A DNA stretch of 64,000 nt from CAWATG01 sp963785035. GTDB taxonomy: Bacteria > Actinomycetota > Acidimicrobiia > IMCC26256 > CAWATG01. The notes beneath the pieces are model-generated. The model searched no databases, had not been told where the DNA came from, and saw only the letters and a list, made by a program, of their open reading frames with translations. Made by a program: the position numbers and the translations under genes. Of the stretch, positions 38,171 through 46,405 are shown in pieces (positions within the stretch are counted from its first letter, which is position 1; the number at the start of each line of letters is the position of its first letter). The stretch is taken from positions 372,001-436,000 of the forward strand of contig CAWATG010000005.1 in the NCBI GenBank assembly GCA_963785035.1, read 5' to 3'.

Positions 38171-38671
38171 TTATGCACCACTGCCACAGACAAGGAGGCC
38201 GGCGTCACGCATGATGAGCGACGCATACTCCCCAAGCTGAGAAATTCGCTGTTGGCGCCTGTCTCTCATGGCGCGATCTTTTTGCCGAACAGCCTCGGCA
38301 ACACCGGGAAGGAGCTTCGCTGCAACGCCCAGCGATTCGATGGCCTCCTTCCACTGAAAGACGTATTTCGGGGCCTCGATCGCCGCCAGGGCTCGGATTT
38401 CCTTGTCGATGATGTCGCTCCGCTTTTCGAATGCGGCAAGCCAACGTTTGCGCTGGGCGTCATCGACGACGAGGGGATCGCCCTCAGGCAGCGGTATGCG
38501 ACTTTGGGCAGCCTCGGCCTGCGCACAGGTCCTGTCCGCAATCGCAACAAATTCAGCCCTCGTCAGCCGCTCCTTGTCGGTGTCGTCACGACGCGTCGCT
38601 ATGTACACGCCACTGCCCAGAAATGTCGACAACACGACAACGGCCACAACAATGCGGGCCCGCTTGGTCAC
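38171..38671 (-). CDS. Membrane-anchored hypothetical protein
   Basis: About 166 aa from GTG 38671. Basic N-terminus, one membrane helix (RIVVAVVVLSTFLGSGVYIA), then an external helical domain (LTRAEFVAIADRTCAQAEAA, EAIESLGVAAKLLPGVAEAV) ending in GLLVCGSGA. Two Cys, one early in the domain and one near the C-terminus, could form a disulfide. An upstream in-frame GTG (38698) lies inside the first 60-bp repeat. The 38671 start uses repeat-derived bases (gggagtgagcgaagg) as its leader. The layout resembles small periplasmic sensor-like proteins; function unknown. Confidence 0.62.
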   Translation of the reverse strand: MTKRARIVVAVVVLSTFLGSGVYIATRRDDTDKERLTRAEFVAIADRTCAQAEAAQSRIPLPEGDPLVVDDAQRKRWLAAFEKRSDIIDKEIRALAAIEAPKYVFQWKEAIESLGVAAKLLPGVAEAVRQKDRAMRDRRQQRISQLGEYASLIMRDAGLLVCGSGA

Positions 38672-38813
38672 CCTTCGCTCACTCCCACTCGATAACACGG
38701 GAGTTCCGCTCGCTCCCGGCGCCCTACGGCGCCTTCGCTCACTCCCACTCGATAACGCTGGAGTTCCGCTCGCTCCCGGCGCCCTACGGCGCCTTCGCTC
38801 ACTCCCACTCGAT
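38672..38813. repeat. 60-bp tandem repeat, 2.4 copies, derived from the guaA 3' end
   Basis: Units begin ccttcgctcactcccactcg at 38672, 38732 and 38792 with an exact 60-base period. Copies 1 and 2 differ by two bases (acgg versus gctg near unit position 25-28). The third, partial unit is the last codons and stop of guaA (minus strand, reading I-E-W-E-stop). Each full unit also carries GGCGCC-ctac-GGCGCC hairpins (38718-38733 and 38778-38793) and a ggagttccgctcgctcc segment. The tandem copies therefore sit directly downstream of guaA and replicate its C-terminal coding end. Confidence 0.9.
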
Positions 38814-40349
38814 CGTCCCGGGTGGCTTACTGGTCACGTCATATGCAACGCGGTTGATCCCCGCGATTTCATTGATGAGACGCGACGCGATGCGCTCCAA
38901 CACGTCGTACGGCAATCGCGCCCAGTCGGCGGTCATCGCATCATCAGAGGTGACTGCGCGAATCACAATTGGGTAGGCGTAGGTCCGGTCATCACCCATG
39001 ACGCCAACGGTTTTGACACACGGCAGCACAGCGAAACTCTGCCAAATCTCGCGGTAGAGACCGGCGCGCTTGATCTCGTCAATCACGATCGCGTCCGCCG
39101 CCTGAAGAATCGAAACGCGCTCCGCGGTGATCGCACCGATAATCCGCACCGCCAAACCGGGACCCGGGAACGGCTGGCGCCACACAATCTCCTCGGGAAG
39201 GCCAAGCTCGGATCCGACTGCACGAACCTCATCTTTGAAGAGGTGTCGCAAGGGTTCGACGAGCTCGAAAGTCATGTCATCAGGCAATCCACCAACGTTG
39301 TGGTGACTCTTGATGTTGGCGTTGTCCCCCCCACCCGATTCGACAATGTCGGGATAGAGCGTTCCCTGTACGAGAAAACGCGCATCCCCCAACTCCGAGG
39401 CGGCCTCTTCAAAAACGCGGATGAACAACTCACCGATTGTCTTGCGCTTCACTTCGGGATCGAGGATGTCGTGCAGAGCATCGAGGAATCGATCGCCGGC
39501 CTTCACGTGCACCAGGTCAATCTGAAACTGCCGACGGAACGTCTCCTCGACCTGATCTGCTTCATTGGAACGCATCAGGCCGGTGTCGACGAAGACGCAG
39601 GTGAGCTGGTCACCGATCGCCTTGTGGACCAGCGCCGCAGCGACCGCGGAGTCGACGCCGCCCGAGAGCCCGCAGATCACGCGTTCGGACCCGACCTGCG
39701 CACGAATATCTGCCACGGCGACGTCGATGATCGAAACGTGGGTCCACGTCGGACGACAGCCCGCAACCTCATACAAGAAGGCCTTCAAAACTTGCTCGCC
39801 ATGCTCGGTGTGCGCGACTTCGGGATGAAACTGCACCCCGTAGATCCGTCGGCGATCGTCACCGAAGACCGCGACCGGCGTCTCGGGCGTGGAGGCGAGG
39901 ACAGCACAGCCCTCAGGCGCACGGGTGATCGTGTCGTTGTGGCTCATCCAAACGGCCTGGCGTTGCGGTAATCCGGCCAAGAGCCCCGGTGACCCACTCA
40001 GCGACAATTCGGTCCGCCCGTACTCCGCACGGCCAGTCTTGGCGACTTCACCACCAAGCTGCGATGCAATCAACTGCGCGCCGTAACAGATTCCGAGGAT
40101 CGGAACGCCAGACGCGTAGATCGCAGGATCGATCGTGGGTGCACCCTCGACATGAACCGAAGCAGGACCGCCCGAGAACACGATCGCAGTTGGCTCGAGG
40201 GCCAGCATGTCCGCAACGGGCATCGAACGCGACACGATTTCGGAATAGACCCGCGCGTCACGAATCCGCCGCGCGATCAACTGCGCGTACTGCGCTCCGA
40301 AGTCGACAACGAGGACACAATCGTGCCCTGGCTCGCCACCGCCCGTCAT
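38799..40349 (-). CDS. guaA: GMP synthase (glutamine-hydrolysing)
   Basis: A 516-aa two-domain enzyme converting XMP to GMP. Class I glutaminase domain: VLVVDFGAQYAQLIARRIRD, VPILGICYGAQLIASQLGG with the nucleophile Cys, and VQFHPEVAHTEHGEQVLKAF with the His-x-Glu. The ATP pyrophosphatase domain begins VICGLSGGVDSAVAAALVHK (P-loop S-G-G-V-D-S), and the dimerisation domain contains IVWRQPFPGPGLAVRIIGAI, ending KPPGTIEWE. ATG 40349 with a GGGGAG leader is chosen over the longer frame. It follows guaB3 by 34 bases. The 60-bp tandem repeat begins in its final codons. Confidence 0.94.
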   Translation of the reverse strand: MTGGGEPGHDCVLVVDFGAQYAQLIARRIRDARVYSEIVSRSMPVADMLALEPTAIVFSGGPASVHVEGAPTIDPAIYASGVPILGICYGAQLIASQLGGEVAKTGRAEYGRTELSLSGSPGLLAGLPQRQAVWMSHNDTITRAPEGCAVLASTPETPVAVFGDDRRRIYGVQFHPEVAHTEHGEQVLKAFLYEVAGCRPTWTHVSIIDVAVADIRAQVGSERVICGLSGGVDSAVAAALVHKAIGDQLTCVFVDTGLMRSNEADQVEETFRRQFQIDLVHVKAGDRFLDALHDILDPEVKRKTIGELFIRVFEEAASELGDARFLVQGTLYPDIVESGGGDNANIKSHHNVGGLPDDMTFELVEPLRHLFKDEVRAVGSELGLPEEIVWRQPFPGPGLAVRIIGAITAERVSILQAADAIVIDEIKRAGLYREIWQSFAVLPCVKTVGVMGDDRTYAYPIVIRAVTSDDAMTADWARLPYDVLERIASRLINEIAGINRVAYDVTSKPPGTIEWE

Positions 40350-40383
40350 AGGAGGCTCCCCTTGAGTTTGATCAAGTCGCGCG

Positions 40384-41544
40384 CTATCGGCCCATGCCGA
40401 TGCCCTGCGCACGCTGCAACGTCTTACCTTCAGTCTGCAGCGACGGAGCGATCATGACTTCAGCCTTCTGGAACTCCTTGACCGTCTCGTAGCCCGTTGT
40501 CGCCATCGACGTGCGCAGTGCACCGAAAAGGTTGAGCGTGCCATCGTTCTCGTGCGCGGGCCCGACGAGGATCTCCTCCAACGAAGCCTTCAAGCCTGAG
40601 TACACACGCGCGCCACGCGGCAGGGTCGGATGAAAGGTCGCCATGCCCCAGTGAAAACCCTTACCGGGGGCTTCGTAGGCACTGGCCAATGGCGAACCCA
40701 CCATCACAGAGTCCGCGCCACACGCAATGGCCTTGGCAATTTCACCACCCGTTCGCATCCCGCCATCAGCGATGACGTGCACATACACGCCGGTCTCATC
40801 GAGATGGCGAATACGGGCACCTGCCGCGTCGGCAATGGCCGTCGCCTGCGGTACACCGATTCCGAGCACACCACGGCTCGTACACGCCGCACCGGGACCA
40901 ACCCCTACGAGCACGCCCACCGCCCCCGTACGCATGAGGTGCAATGCCGTCGAATACGACGCGCAGCCACCCACGATGACGGGAAGTTCGTACTCGCGGA
41001 TGAACTTCTTGAGGTTGAGGGGTTCTGATGTCTTCGAGACGTGCTCCGCAGATACGACCGTTCCCTGGACCACCAGAATGTCGAGCTCAGCTTCGAGAAC
41101 AATCTTGGAGAACTGCTCGACACGTTGCGGCGTCAAGGACGCGCATGCAGTCGCTCCCGCTGCTTTGATCTCCCGCACCCGCTGACCGATCAGTTCTTCC
41201 TTGATCGGCTCCGCGTAAATCTCCTGCATCCGCCGTGTTGCCTTCTCGCTCGGCAGCGCGCTGATCTCCTCGAAGAAGATCTCTGGGTCCTCGTAACGTG
41301 TCCAGAGACCCTCAAGGTTCAAACAACCAAGACCACCAAGATGCGAGAGCTGCGCAGCAATCGCGGGAGAAACCACACCATCCATCGCGGATGCAATCAA
41401 GGGCAACTCGAAATGGAACGCGTCGAGATCCCACGAGATATCGACATCCTCGGGATCGCGCGTCCTGCGCGAAGGCACGATCGCGACGTCGTCAAAACCG
41501 TACGCACGGCGGCCCGATTTTCCGATCCCAATCTCGACTTCCAA
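40384..41544 (-). CDS. guaB3: GuaB3 family IMP dehydrogenase-related protein
   Basis: A 386-aa protein without CBS domains. It has YGFDDVAIVPSRRTRDPEDV, SAMDGVVSPAIAAQLSHLGG, VGVGPGAACTSRGVLGIGVP (the catalytic Cys loop), YVHVIADGGMRTGGEIAKAI and CGADSVMVGSPLASAYEAPG. The short length and R-T-R-D-P-E-D-V-D start are typical of actinobacterial GuaB3, a paralogue of IMPDH that usually sits between guaB and guaA. Role: IMP to XMP or a related purine reaction; the true activity of GuaB3 is not fully settled. Immediately upstream of guaA. Confidence 0.92.
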   Translation of the reverse strand: MEVEIGIGKSGRRAYGFDDVAIVPSRRTRDPEDVDISWDLDAFHFELPLIASAMDGVVSPAIAAQLSHLGGLGCLNLEGLWTRYEDPEIFFEEISALPSEKATRRMQEIYAEPIKEELIGQRVREIKAAGATACASLTPQRVEQFSKIVLEAELDILVVQGTVVSAEHVSKTSEPLNLKKFIREYELPVIVGGCASYSTALHLMRTGAVGVLVGVGPGAACTSRGVLGIGVPQATAIADAAGARIRHLDETGVYVHVIADGGMRTGGEIAKAIACGADSVMVGSPLASAYEAPGKGFHWGMATFHPTLPRGARVYSGLKASLEEILVGPAHENDGTLNLFGALRTSMATTGYETVKEFQKAEVMIAPSLQTEGKTLQRAQGIGMGR

Positions 41545-41662
41545 GGAAGCTCCCGATTCTCACGATGGCCAATTGCCACCAGGCTACCGTTCGATTCGCC
41601 CTCGTCGTCGGTGCACGTCATTTCCTGAGCTCCGAGATGGTCATCGCGAGCCGATGTTGCGA

Positions 41663-42406
41663 CTATCGCTCGTGACGAACGGTCAGTGCAGCGAGGAGGT
41701 CCGTGAGGATTCGAGCAGTCGCACCCCAGACGGTTTCGTCCGCCAACTCGTAGAAGTGGACAGGGTGCTCGTCCGCTGTTGTGGCGCCCGTCACGGCCTG
41801 TAGGTCCCAGATCTCCTCACGGAAGACATCGGCGTGGAGGAGTTCGGCGACGGAGACGTCGAAAATCGCGTCGACCTCGCGCGGATCAGGCGTAAGGGTC
41901 GGACGACCCTCGAGTAACCCAACGAACGGGGTGATGGTGAACCCGGACGCGATCGTCGGCATCGTTTCCAATTGGGTGACCACCTCGACGGCGTCACGCG
42001 CCAGCCCGATTTCTTCTTCACATTCACGCAATGCGGCGTCAAGAGCGTCGACATCAAATGCTTCGACCTTGCCGCCGGGAAACGCGACCTCGCCTTGGTG
42101 CGAACGCATCGTGTCGGGACGCTTGGTCAGAATCAGACGCGTTTCGTCGGCCTCCTCGAACATCGCGACGAGCACCGCTGCTGCCCGACCGCCCTCACGT
42201 ACCCATGGAAGGGCGTTGCCGGCCTTGGAAGCGTGAGAGCGGGCCCCGCCGACCGATGGAGGCGGGAACCGCTCGAGGCGTTCCCTGAGTTCGGAAAATG
42301 ACAGGACACGATCCGGATCAGGCAGGTGGGCCCACGGGCTTGGACCACCGGGTCGCGACCGCGCAGGACGCGGGATCTTCTGCTGGCCACCCCGCCCCAT
42401 GCTCAT
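41663..42406 (-). CDS. Nudix hydrolase, CoA pyrophosphatase-like
   Basis: A 247-aa Nudix protein. The core has AVLVAMFEEADETRLILTKR, SHQGEVAFPGGKVEAFD and the Nudix box (G-K-x5-D-x5-A-x-R-E-C-E-E-E-I-G), spanning residues about 112-133. H-Q-G-E-V-A-F-P-G-G is the signature of the NudL/YeaB subgroup acting on coenzyme A and related dinucleotides. The Pro/Arg-rich N-terminal extension (MSMGRGGQQKIPRPARSRPG) is unusual and may mean a later start. Downstream of groES but separated from it by a strong hairpin. Confidence 0.87.
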   Translation of the reverse strand: MSMGRGGQQKIPRPARSRPGGPSPWAHLPDPDRVLSFSELRERLERFPPPSVGGARSHASKAGNALPWVREGGRAAAVLVAMFEEADETRLILTKRPDTMRSHQGEVAFPGGKVEAFDVDALDAALRECEEEIGLARDAVEVVTQLETMPTIASGFTITPFVGLLEGRPTLTPDPREVDAIFDVSVAELLHADVFREEIWDLQAVTGATTADEHPVHFYELADETVWGATARILTDLLAALTVRHER

Positions 42407-42484
42407 ATCAGCCCTTCATCGCGCAGAAGCCCGTTTCGCCAGGACTCGCATCAACAGCGCAAACCTCTTCGAGCCCCGGACGCG

Positions 42485-42513
42485 AAGTGGCGGCGCTCGA
42501 AGCGCCGCCACTT
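42485..42513 (-). terminator. Perfect 13-bp GC-rich hairpin downstream of groES
   Basis: The sequence aagtggcggcgct-cga-agcgccgccactt is a perfect inverted repeat with a 3-base loop. It starts 35 bases after the groES stop, in the 142-base gap before the Nudix gene. There is no U-run on either strand, so it would be an actinobacterial I-shaped terminator or an mRNA-stabilising structure. The rest of this gap shows nothing else. Confidence 0.75.
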
Positions 42514-42548
42514 GCACGATTGCCCGACACGCCACAAAGGCGCTTTGA

Positions 42549-42860
42549 TCACTTCTTCTTTGACTTACCGGCATCGATCTTGGCCAACACATCACGGCTG
42601 GAAAGGATCAAAAGATCCTCGCCATCGACCGTGATTTCCGTGCCGCCATACTTGGAATAGACGACGACGTCACCCACAGCGACGTCGACCGGGATGATCT
42701 CACCGGTCTGGTCAGAGCGACGGCCCGGACCAACGGCGAGAACCTCGCCCTGCTGTGGCTTCTCTTTCGCAGTGTCGGGGATGACGAGACCGCTGACGGT
42801 CGTCTCCTCGGGCTCCGCGGTCCGGACCACAATCCGGTCCTCCAGTGGCTGCAAACTCAT
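42549..42860 (-). CDS. groES: Co-chaperonin GroES
   Basis: A 103-aa 10-kDa chaperonin lid subunit: LQPLEDRIVVRTAEPEETTV, the mobile loop around SGLVIPDTAKEKPQQGEVLA, DVAVGDVVVYSKYGGTEITV and ILSSRDVLAKI at the end. ATG 42860 is supported by family length; a longer frame to 42935 adds a His/Arg-rich extension. A CIRCE operator lies 64 bases upstream. groEL, usually next, is not downstream; a hairpin and a Nudix gene follow. It forms the heptameric cap of GroEL encoded elsewhere. Confidence 0.95.
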   Translation of the reverse strand: MSLQPLEDRIVVRTAEPEETTVSGLVIPDTAKEKPQQGEVLAVGPGRRSDQTGEIIPVDVAVGDVVVYSKYGGTEITVDGEDLLILSSRDVLAKIDAGKSKKK

Positions 42861-42924
42861 CGGAACGCCTCCTCGACGGTGACGATGTGGACCGCCCACG
42901 TGGGCGGACTCGGGTGCTCGATCA

Positions 42925-42951
42925 TTAGCACTCATCGGGTTCGAGTGCTAA
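42925..42951 (-). promoter_or_regulatory. CIRCE operator (HrcA binding site)
   Basis: TTAGCACTC, nine bases, GAGTGCTAA: a perfect CIRCE inverted repeat, placed between tsaD and groES in the promoter region of groES. HrcA represses through this site and is released on heat shock. hrcA itself is not in the window. Confidence 0.95.
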
Positions 42952-42995
42952 CGCCAAGGTACCAGCGCGTCTGCCACGTCGGCAAGCCGCGGTCG

Positions 42996-44069
42996 TCACG
43001 GATCCTTTGTCGATCCCTTCTGGGGCAAGCTTTCTGTCGACGGAAGCGCCAATCCGGGATCGGCCCCGCCCGCGAGCGAAGACGGGCCGTGCATCCGGAG
43101 TCTCCAGAACGCTGCCGCCGCGATCATGGCCGCATTGTCGGTACAGAGCGCCGCCGGTGGCAGAAACGCTGCGCGACCCGTTTCCCGGGCGGCATCGGCC
43201 ACACGCTCACGAAGGCGTTCGTTCGCGGCGACACCCCCACCCAGTACGAGAGTGGGTGCATCGACTTCATCGGCAGCGGCAAGAAGTTTTGTGACCAACA
43301 CGTCGACCACAGCCTCCTGGAAGGACGCCGCAATGTCGACCAGCTCGTGGTTTGGATTGCGGCGGACCTCGGTGATCACCGCCGTCTTCAACCCCGAGAA
43401 CGAGAAGTCGTACCCCTGGTGCAACATCGGGCGCGGAAATGCGATAGCCGCCGGATCACCAGTTCGGGCCAACCGATCGATCTCGGGCCCACCGGGATAG
43501 CCAAGCCCGAGAAATCGTGCGACCTTGTCGAATGCCTCACCTGCCGCGTCATCCACGGTCTGGCCCAAGACTCGGTAACGACCGTGGTCTTCCATCACCA
43601 CGACCATGGTGTGCCCACCAGAGACCAACAACACTGCGAGCGGCAACTCCAGATCGCCCATCTCCAGCCACGACGCGTACAGGTGGGCCTCAAGGTGGTT
43701 GACCGCTATATACGGAAGGTCGCCGACCAAGGCAATCGCCTTCGCCGCACTGACACCGACGAGCAGCGCGCCGGCGAGACCCGGACCGTGGCATGCGGCA
43801 ACGCCGTCAAGCTCGGCGATTTCAACATCTGCAACCAGCAAGGCTTCTGCGATGACGGAGGTGATCAACTCGACGTGCGCGCGACTCGCAACCTCAGGCA
43901 CGACGCCGCCGTAACGTTCGTGCAGGTCGCCTTGGCTTGCCACCACCGACGAGAGAACCACGCGTCCGTCAATGACGACGGACGCGGCAGTCTCATCGCA
44001 CGACGTCTCGATGCCCAGGATCGTGACCGGACGGCCAGCCCCCGTGGCGCCGGCGGCGCTGCTCACCAT
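42996..44069 (-). CDS. tsaD: tRNA N6-threonylcarbamoyladenosine transferase TsaD
   Basis: Transfers threonylcarbamoyl to A37 of ANN-decoding tRNAs with TsaB and TsaE. VTILGIETSCDETAASVVID starts the ASKHA fold. VPEVASRAHVELI carries the conserved H-x-x-x-I-like metal region, then ACHGPGLAGALLVGVSAAKA, NHLEAHLYASWLE (second His), LLVSGGHTMVVVME, and LVLGGGVAANERLRERVADA near the end. ATG 44069 overlaps the rimI stop. 357 aa, intact. The tsaE-tsaB-rimI-tsaD order on one strand forms a tight operon. Confidence 0.94.
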   Translation of the reverse strand: MVSSAAGATGAGRPVTILGIETSCDETAASVVIDGRVVLSSVVASQGDLHERYGGVVPEVASRAHVELITSVIAEALLVADVEIAELDGVAACHGPGLAGALLVGVSAAKAIALVGDLPYIAVNHLEAHLYASWLEMGDLELPLAVLLVSGGHTMVVVMEDHGRYRVLGQTVDDAAGEAFDKVARFLGLGYPGGPEIDRLARTGDPAAIAFPRPMLHQGYDFSFSGLKTAVITEVRRNPNHELVDIAASFQEAVVDVLVTKLLAAADEVDAPTLVLGGGVAANERLRERVADAARETGRAAFLPPAALCTDNAAMIAAAAFWRLRMHGPSSLAGGADPGLALPSTESLPQKGSTKDP

Positions 44070-44620
44070 TGCGCAACGTTCTCGAAGGATGTTGTCCCAC
44101 GCACCCTGCACTCAAGGTCTGTGAGGAGCTGACTGTAGGTATCGGTATTCACGTCATGTACCCACATCACGAGCGCATCCTCATCGGTGTCGGCGTAGTA
44201 GCCCTTCCTCACCCCGACGGGACGGAAACCAAAGCGACGGTAGAGCTCTTGCGCGCCCTGATTCGACATCCGGACTTCGAGGGTGAGGTTCGTGGCGCCT
44301 CGGCCGATTGCATCACGCGCCAAGGCAATCATCAACCGGATCGCGACATGGTGCCGATGCCACCGCGGGTCTACCGCGACCGTCGTGATGTGCCCATCAT
44401 CGAGCGTCATCATTACCCCGCCGTAGCCCACGACCTCGCGACCGATGCGCGCAACAACATACGAACGCGTCGAACGCATAGCCATCTCGCTGAGAAAAAG
44501 CGACATGCTCCACGGTCGCGGATACACCTGCGCCTCGATACGAAGGACAGACCGCAGGTGCCGTCGGCGCAGCTCCGAGATCGTCACATGTGACAACTGG
44601 GTACCGGGCTGTGCCGCCAT
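44063..44620 (-). CDS. rimI: Ribosomal protein S18 alanine N-acetyltransferase (RimI-type GNAT)
   Basis: A GNAT acetyltransferase of about 185 aa. RRRHLRSVLRIEAQVYPRPW, YVVARIGREVVGYGGVMMTL, HITTVAVDPRWHRHHVAIRL (acetyl-CoA pyrophosphate loop region) and LEVRMSNQGAQELYRRFGFR are typical RimI segments. ATG 44620 shares a base with the tsaB stop (TGATG), so this start is preferred over 44641. It stands between tsaB and tsaD as in most actinobacteria and overlaps tsaD. Its substrate is assumed to be S18 or other N-termini. Confidence 0.88.
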   Translation of the reverse strand: MAAQPGTQLSHVTISELRRRHLRSVLRIEAQVYPRPWSMSLFLSEMAMRSTRSYVVARIGREVVGYGGVMMTLDDGHITTVAVDPRWHRHHVAIRLMIALARDAIGRGATNLTLEVRMSNQGAQELYRRFGFRPVGVRKGYYADTDEDALVMWVHDVNTDTYSQLLTDLECRVRGTTSFENVAQW

Positions 44621-45327
44621 CACCGCGCCTGAGACTCCCATGCGATCTCCGCATCGCTCTTGCGAAGATACAGCGGGTTCAGCGCAAAAGGCGCAAGAAA
44701 TTCCTCGCGTTCAAAACGCGAGTACGCCAACTCGATCAGCGCTGCCACGCTCGGACGACCAAGCTCAGCGCCGGCGACCTCGACGTGCTGCAAATGCTCG
44801 AGCTCCTCACCGAGCAAACCGGCGCCATCCCCAGCAACGAGGACATCCTCACCTCGCGCGATCAACTCGGCAAGCAACGCTCCCGGAACACCGACCTCGT
44901 ACTCCGAGACGCGCTGGATACCCCCGGGCACCGGTTCGTACAGCGCGTAGAACACCTCTTTGCGACGCGTGTCGAGCACAGCCGCAATCAGCCGATTCGC
45001 ATGCCGCAGCGGGAACGCGACCAGATCGAGGCTTGGCATTCCGACGACCGGAACGCCCAACGACTGCGCCATGACCTTCGCAGTCGTGACGCCAACACGG
45101 AGCCCCGTGAACAGGCCCGGCCCAATCCCTACGGCCACGCCGGCCAGGCGCGAGAGGCGTATTCCCGTCTCTTGGCAGAGATACCGGATCGCCGGGGCCA
45201 ATTGTTCTGCGTGACGTTGCGGCGCGCCCGGCGCCCGACCAAGGCAAACCTCTGCCAAGATCGAACGGCCCGAACCGATGGCAACGCTCACGACGGGCGT
45301 CGACGTGTCAATGGCGAGCAGCAGCAT
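44620..45327 (-). CDS. tsaB: tRNA t6A biosynthesis protein TsaB
   Basis: A 235-aa ASKHA-fold partner of TsaD: MLLLAIDTSTPVVSVAIGSG at the N-terminus, RHAEQLAPAIRYLCQETGIR, GVAVGIGPGLFTGLRVGVTT (the G-P-G-x-F-T-G-L-R signature), AKVMAQSLGVPVVGMPSLDL and AVLDTRRKEVFYALYEP. ATG 45327 removes a basic extension. It overlaps tsaE by 20 bases and rimI by one. The C-terminal region (SDAEIAWESQAR) is short. Scaffolds the t6A complex. Confidence 0.92.
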   Translation of the reverse strand: MLLLAIDTSTPVVSVAIGSGRSILAEVCLGRAPGAPQRHAEQLAPAIRYLCQETGIRLSRLAGVAVGIGPGLFTGLRVGVTTAKVMAQSLGVPVVGMPSLDLVAFPLRHANRLIAAVLDTRRKEVFYALYEPVPGGIQRVSEYEVGVPGALLAELIARGEDVLVAGDGAGLLGEELEHLQHVEVAGAELGRPSVAALIELAYSRFEREEFLAPFALNPLYLRKSDAEIAWESQAR

Positions 45328-45794
45328 CCAACCCACCGATCTGCGCGAGCCGACCAAGCCGCTCAACCCAGCCCGTGCCCACACCCGCAAAGGTGATCAA
45401 CCGTTGATGCTCATCCTCACCAAGTTCAATGCGGACTTCGAGATACGGCCCGGTGAGTTCCGAAACGATGGCATCACCCCACTCGATCATGGTCACTCGC
45501 TGATCATCGATGATCTCGTCAAAACCGATTTCGCGGAGCTCGGCGATTCGACGCACACGGTATACATCGAGATGTGCAAGGGGGAGACGGCCGTGATACT
45601 CACGGACAATCGTGAACGTGGGACTCACAATCGCCTCGGATGATTCCGAGTTCGGTCGCAACACCCTTCACAAATGTCGTCTTACCGGCCCCGAGGTCAC
45701 CTGCCAGTACGACGACGTCACCCGCCTGCAGCAACGCGCCCAGCCGGGCGCCCAGCGCGATGGTGTCCTGCGCCGAGGACGTGGCGATCCTCAC
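45308..45794 (-). CDS. tsaE: tRNA t6A biosynthesis ATPase TsaE, frame broken once
   Basis: First part: VRIATSSAQDTIALGARLGA and VVLAGDLGAGKTTFVKGVAT, with Walker A G-D-L-G-A-G-K-T. Near base 45640 the frame breaks. Removing one base (A on the plus strand) restores ELGITEAIVSPTFTIVREYH, the diagnostic S-P-T-F motif of TsaE, then LAHLDVYRVRRIAELREIGF and MIEWGDAIVSEL. Repaired length about 161 aa, normal. Start GTG 45794 overlaps the uracil-DNA glycosylase stop (GTGA). An essential gene in most bacteria, so the break is probably a sequence error. Confidence 0.9.
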
Positions 45795-46390
45795 GAGCCA
45801 GCCCCTCCAGCTTCGAGCAACTCCCTCTTGATCAGCACAAAGTCCGCACGCGCCTGCGCGAGCGCAGCACCCCCGCCTCGAAGCACCGCGGACGGGTGCA
45901 ACGTTGGGAGCAGCACTGAACCCGAACCGTAGGGAAACCTCTGACCGCGCACCTTGGTGATACCAAGCTTGGTATCCAGCAACAGCTTCGTTGCGAAATT
46001 GCCCAGTGTCACGATGACGCTCGGCGCGACAAATGCGACTTGCGCTTCGAGATAGCCACGGCACGCTTCAATTTCGACGGGTTGCGGATCGCGATTTCCC
46101 GGTGGTCGACACTTGACCACGTTCGTGATGTAGACGTCAGCGCGAGTCAGCCCAATTCCTTCGATGAGCGCTGTCAGAAGGCGGCCTGCACGTCCCACGA
46201 AGGGTTCGCCTTGCAGGTCTTCATTCTCGCCGGGGCCTTCACCGATGAACATCAATGTTGCCGACGGGTCGCCGACGCCGAACACCACGTTGTGCCGTGT
46301 CAGGGCCAATGGGCATCGAGTGCACGTCAACGCTTCGGTCCTCAGTTCCTCGAACGTTCGGAATGCTGGACCATCGAGCTGCGCCATCAT
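45791..46390 (-). CDS. udg: Family 4 uracil-DNA glycosylase
   Basis: A 199-aa Fe-S uracil-DNA glycosylase. Cys ligands in ALTCTRCPLALTRHN, KCRPPGNRDPQ and EIEACRGYLEAQV fit the four-Cys cluster of family 4. MFIGEGPGENEDLQGEPFVG is motif A, TNVVKCRPPGNRDP follows, and LPTLHPSAVLRGG is the C-terminal motif with the catalytic-pocket His. Removes uracil from DNA in base-excision repair. It overlaps tsaE by 4 bases and follows alr by 15 bases. Intact. Confidence 0.92.
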   Translation of the reverse strand: MMAQLDGPAFRTFEELRTEALTCTRCPLALTRHNVVFGVGDPSATLMFIGEGPGENEDLQGEPFVGRAGRLLTALIEGIGLTRADVYITNVVKCRPPGNRDPQPVEIEACRGYLEAQVAFVAPSVIVTLGNFATKLLLDTKLGITKVRGQRFPYGSGSVLLPTLHPSAVLRGGGAALAQARADFVLIKRELLEAGGAGS

Positions 46391-46405
46391 CGGCTCAACT
46401 CCTTG

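Noticed and set aside
38672..38813. 60-bp repeats as a CRISPR array
   Set aside because: Units are contiguous with no unique spacers and derive from the guaA end; no cas genes nearby.
43002..43130. Possible groEL remnant near groES
   Set aside because: The sequence there is the C-terminal coding part of tsaD; no GroEL motif is visible.
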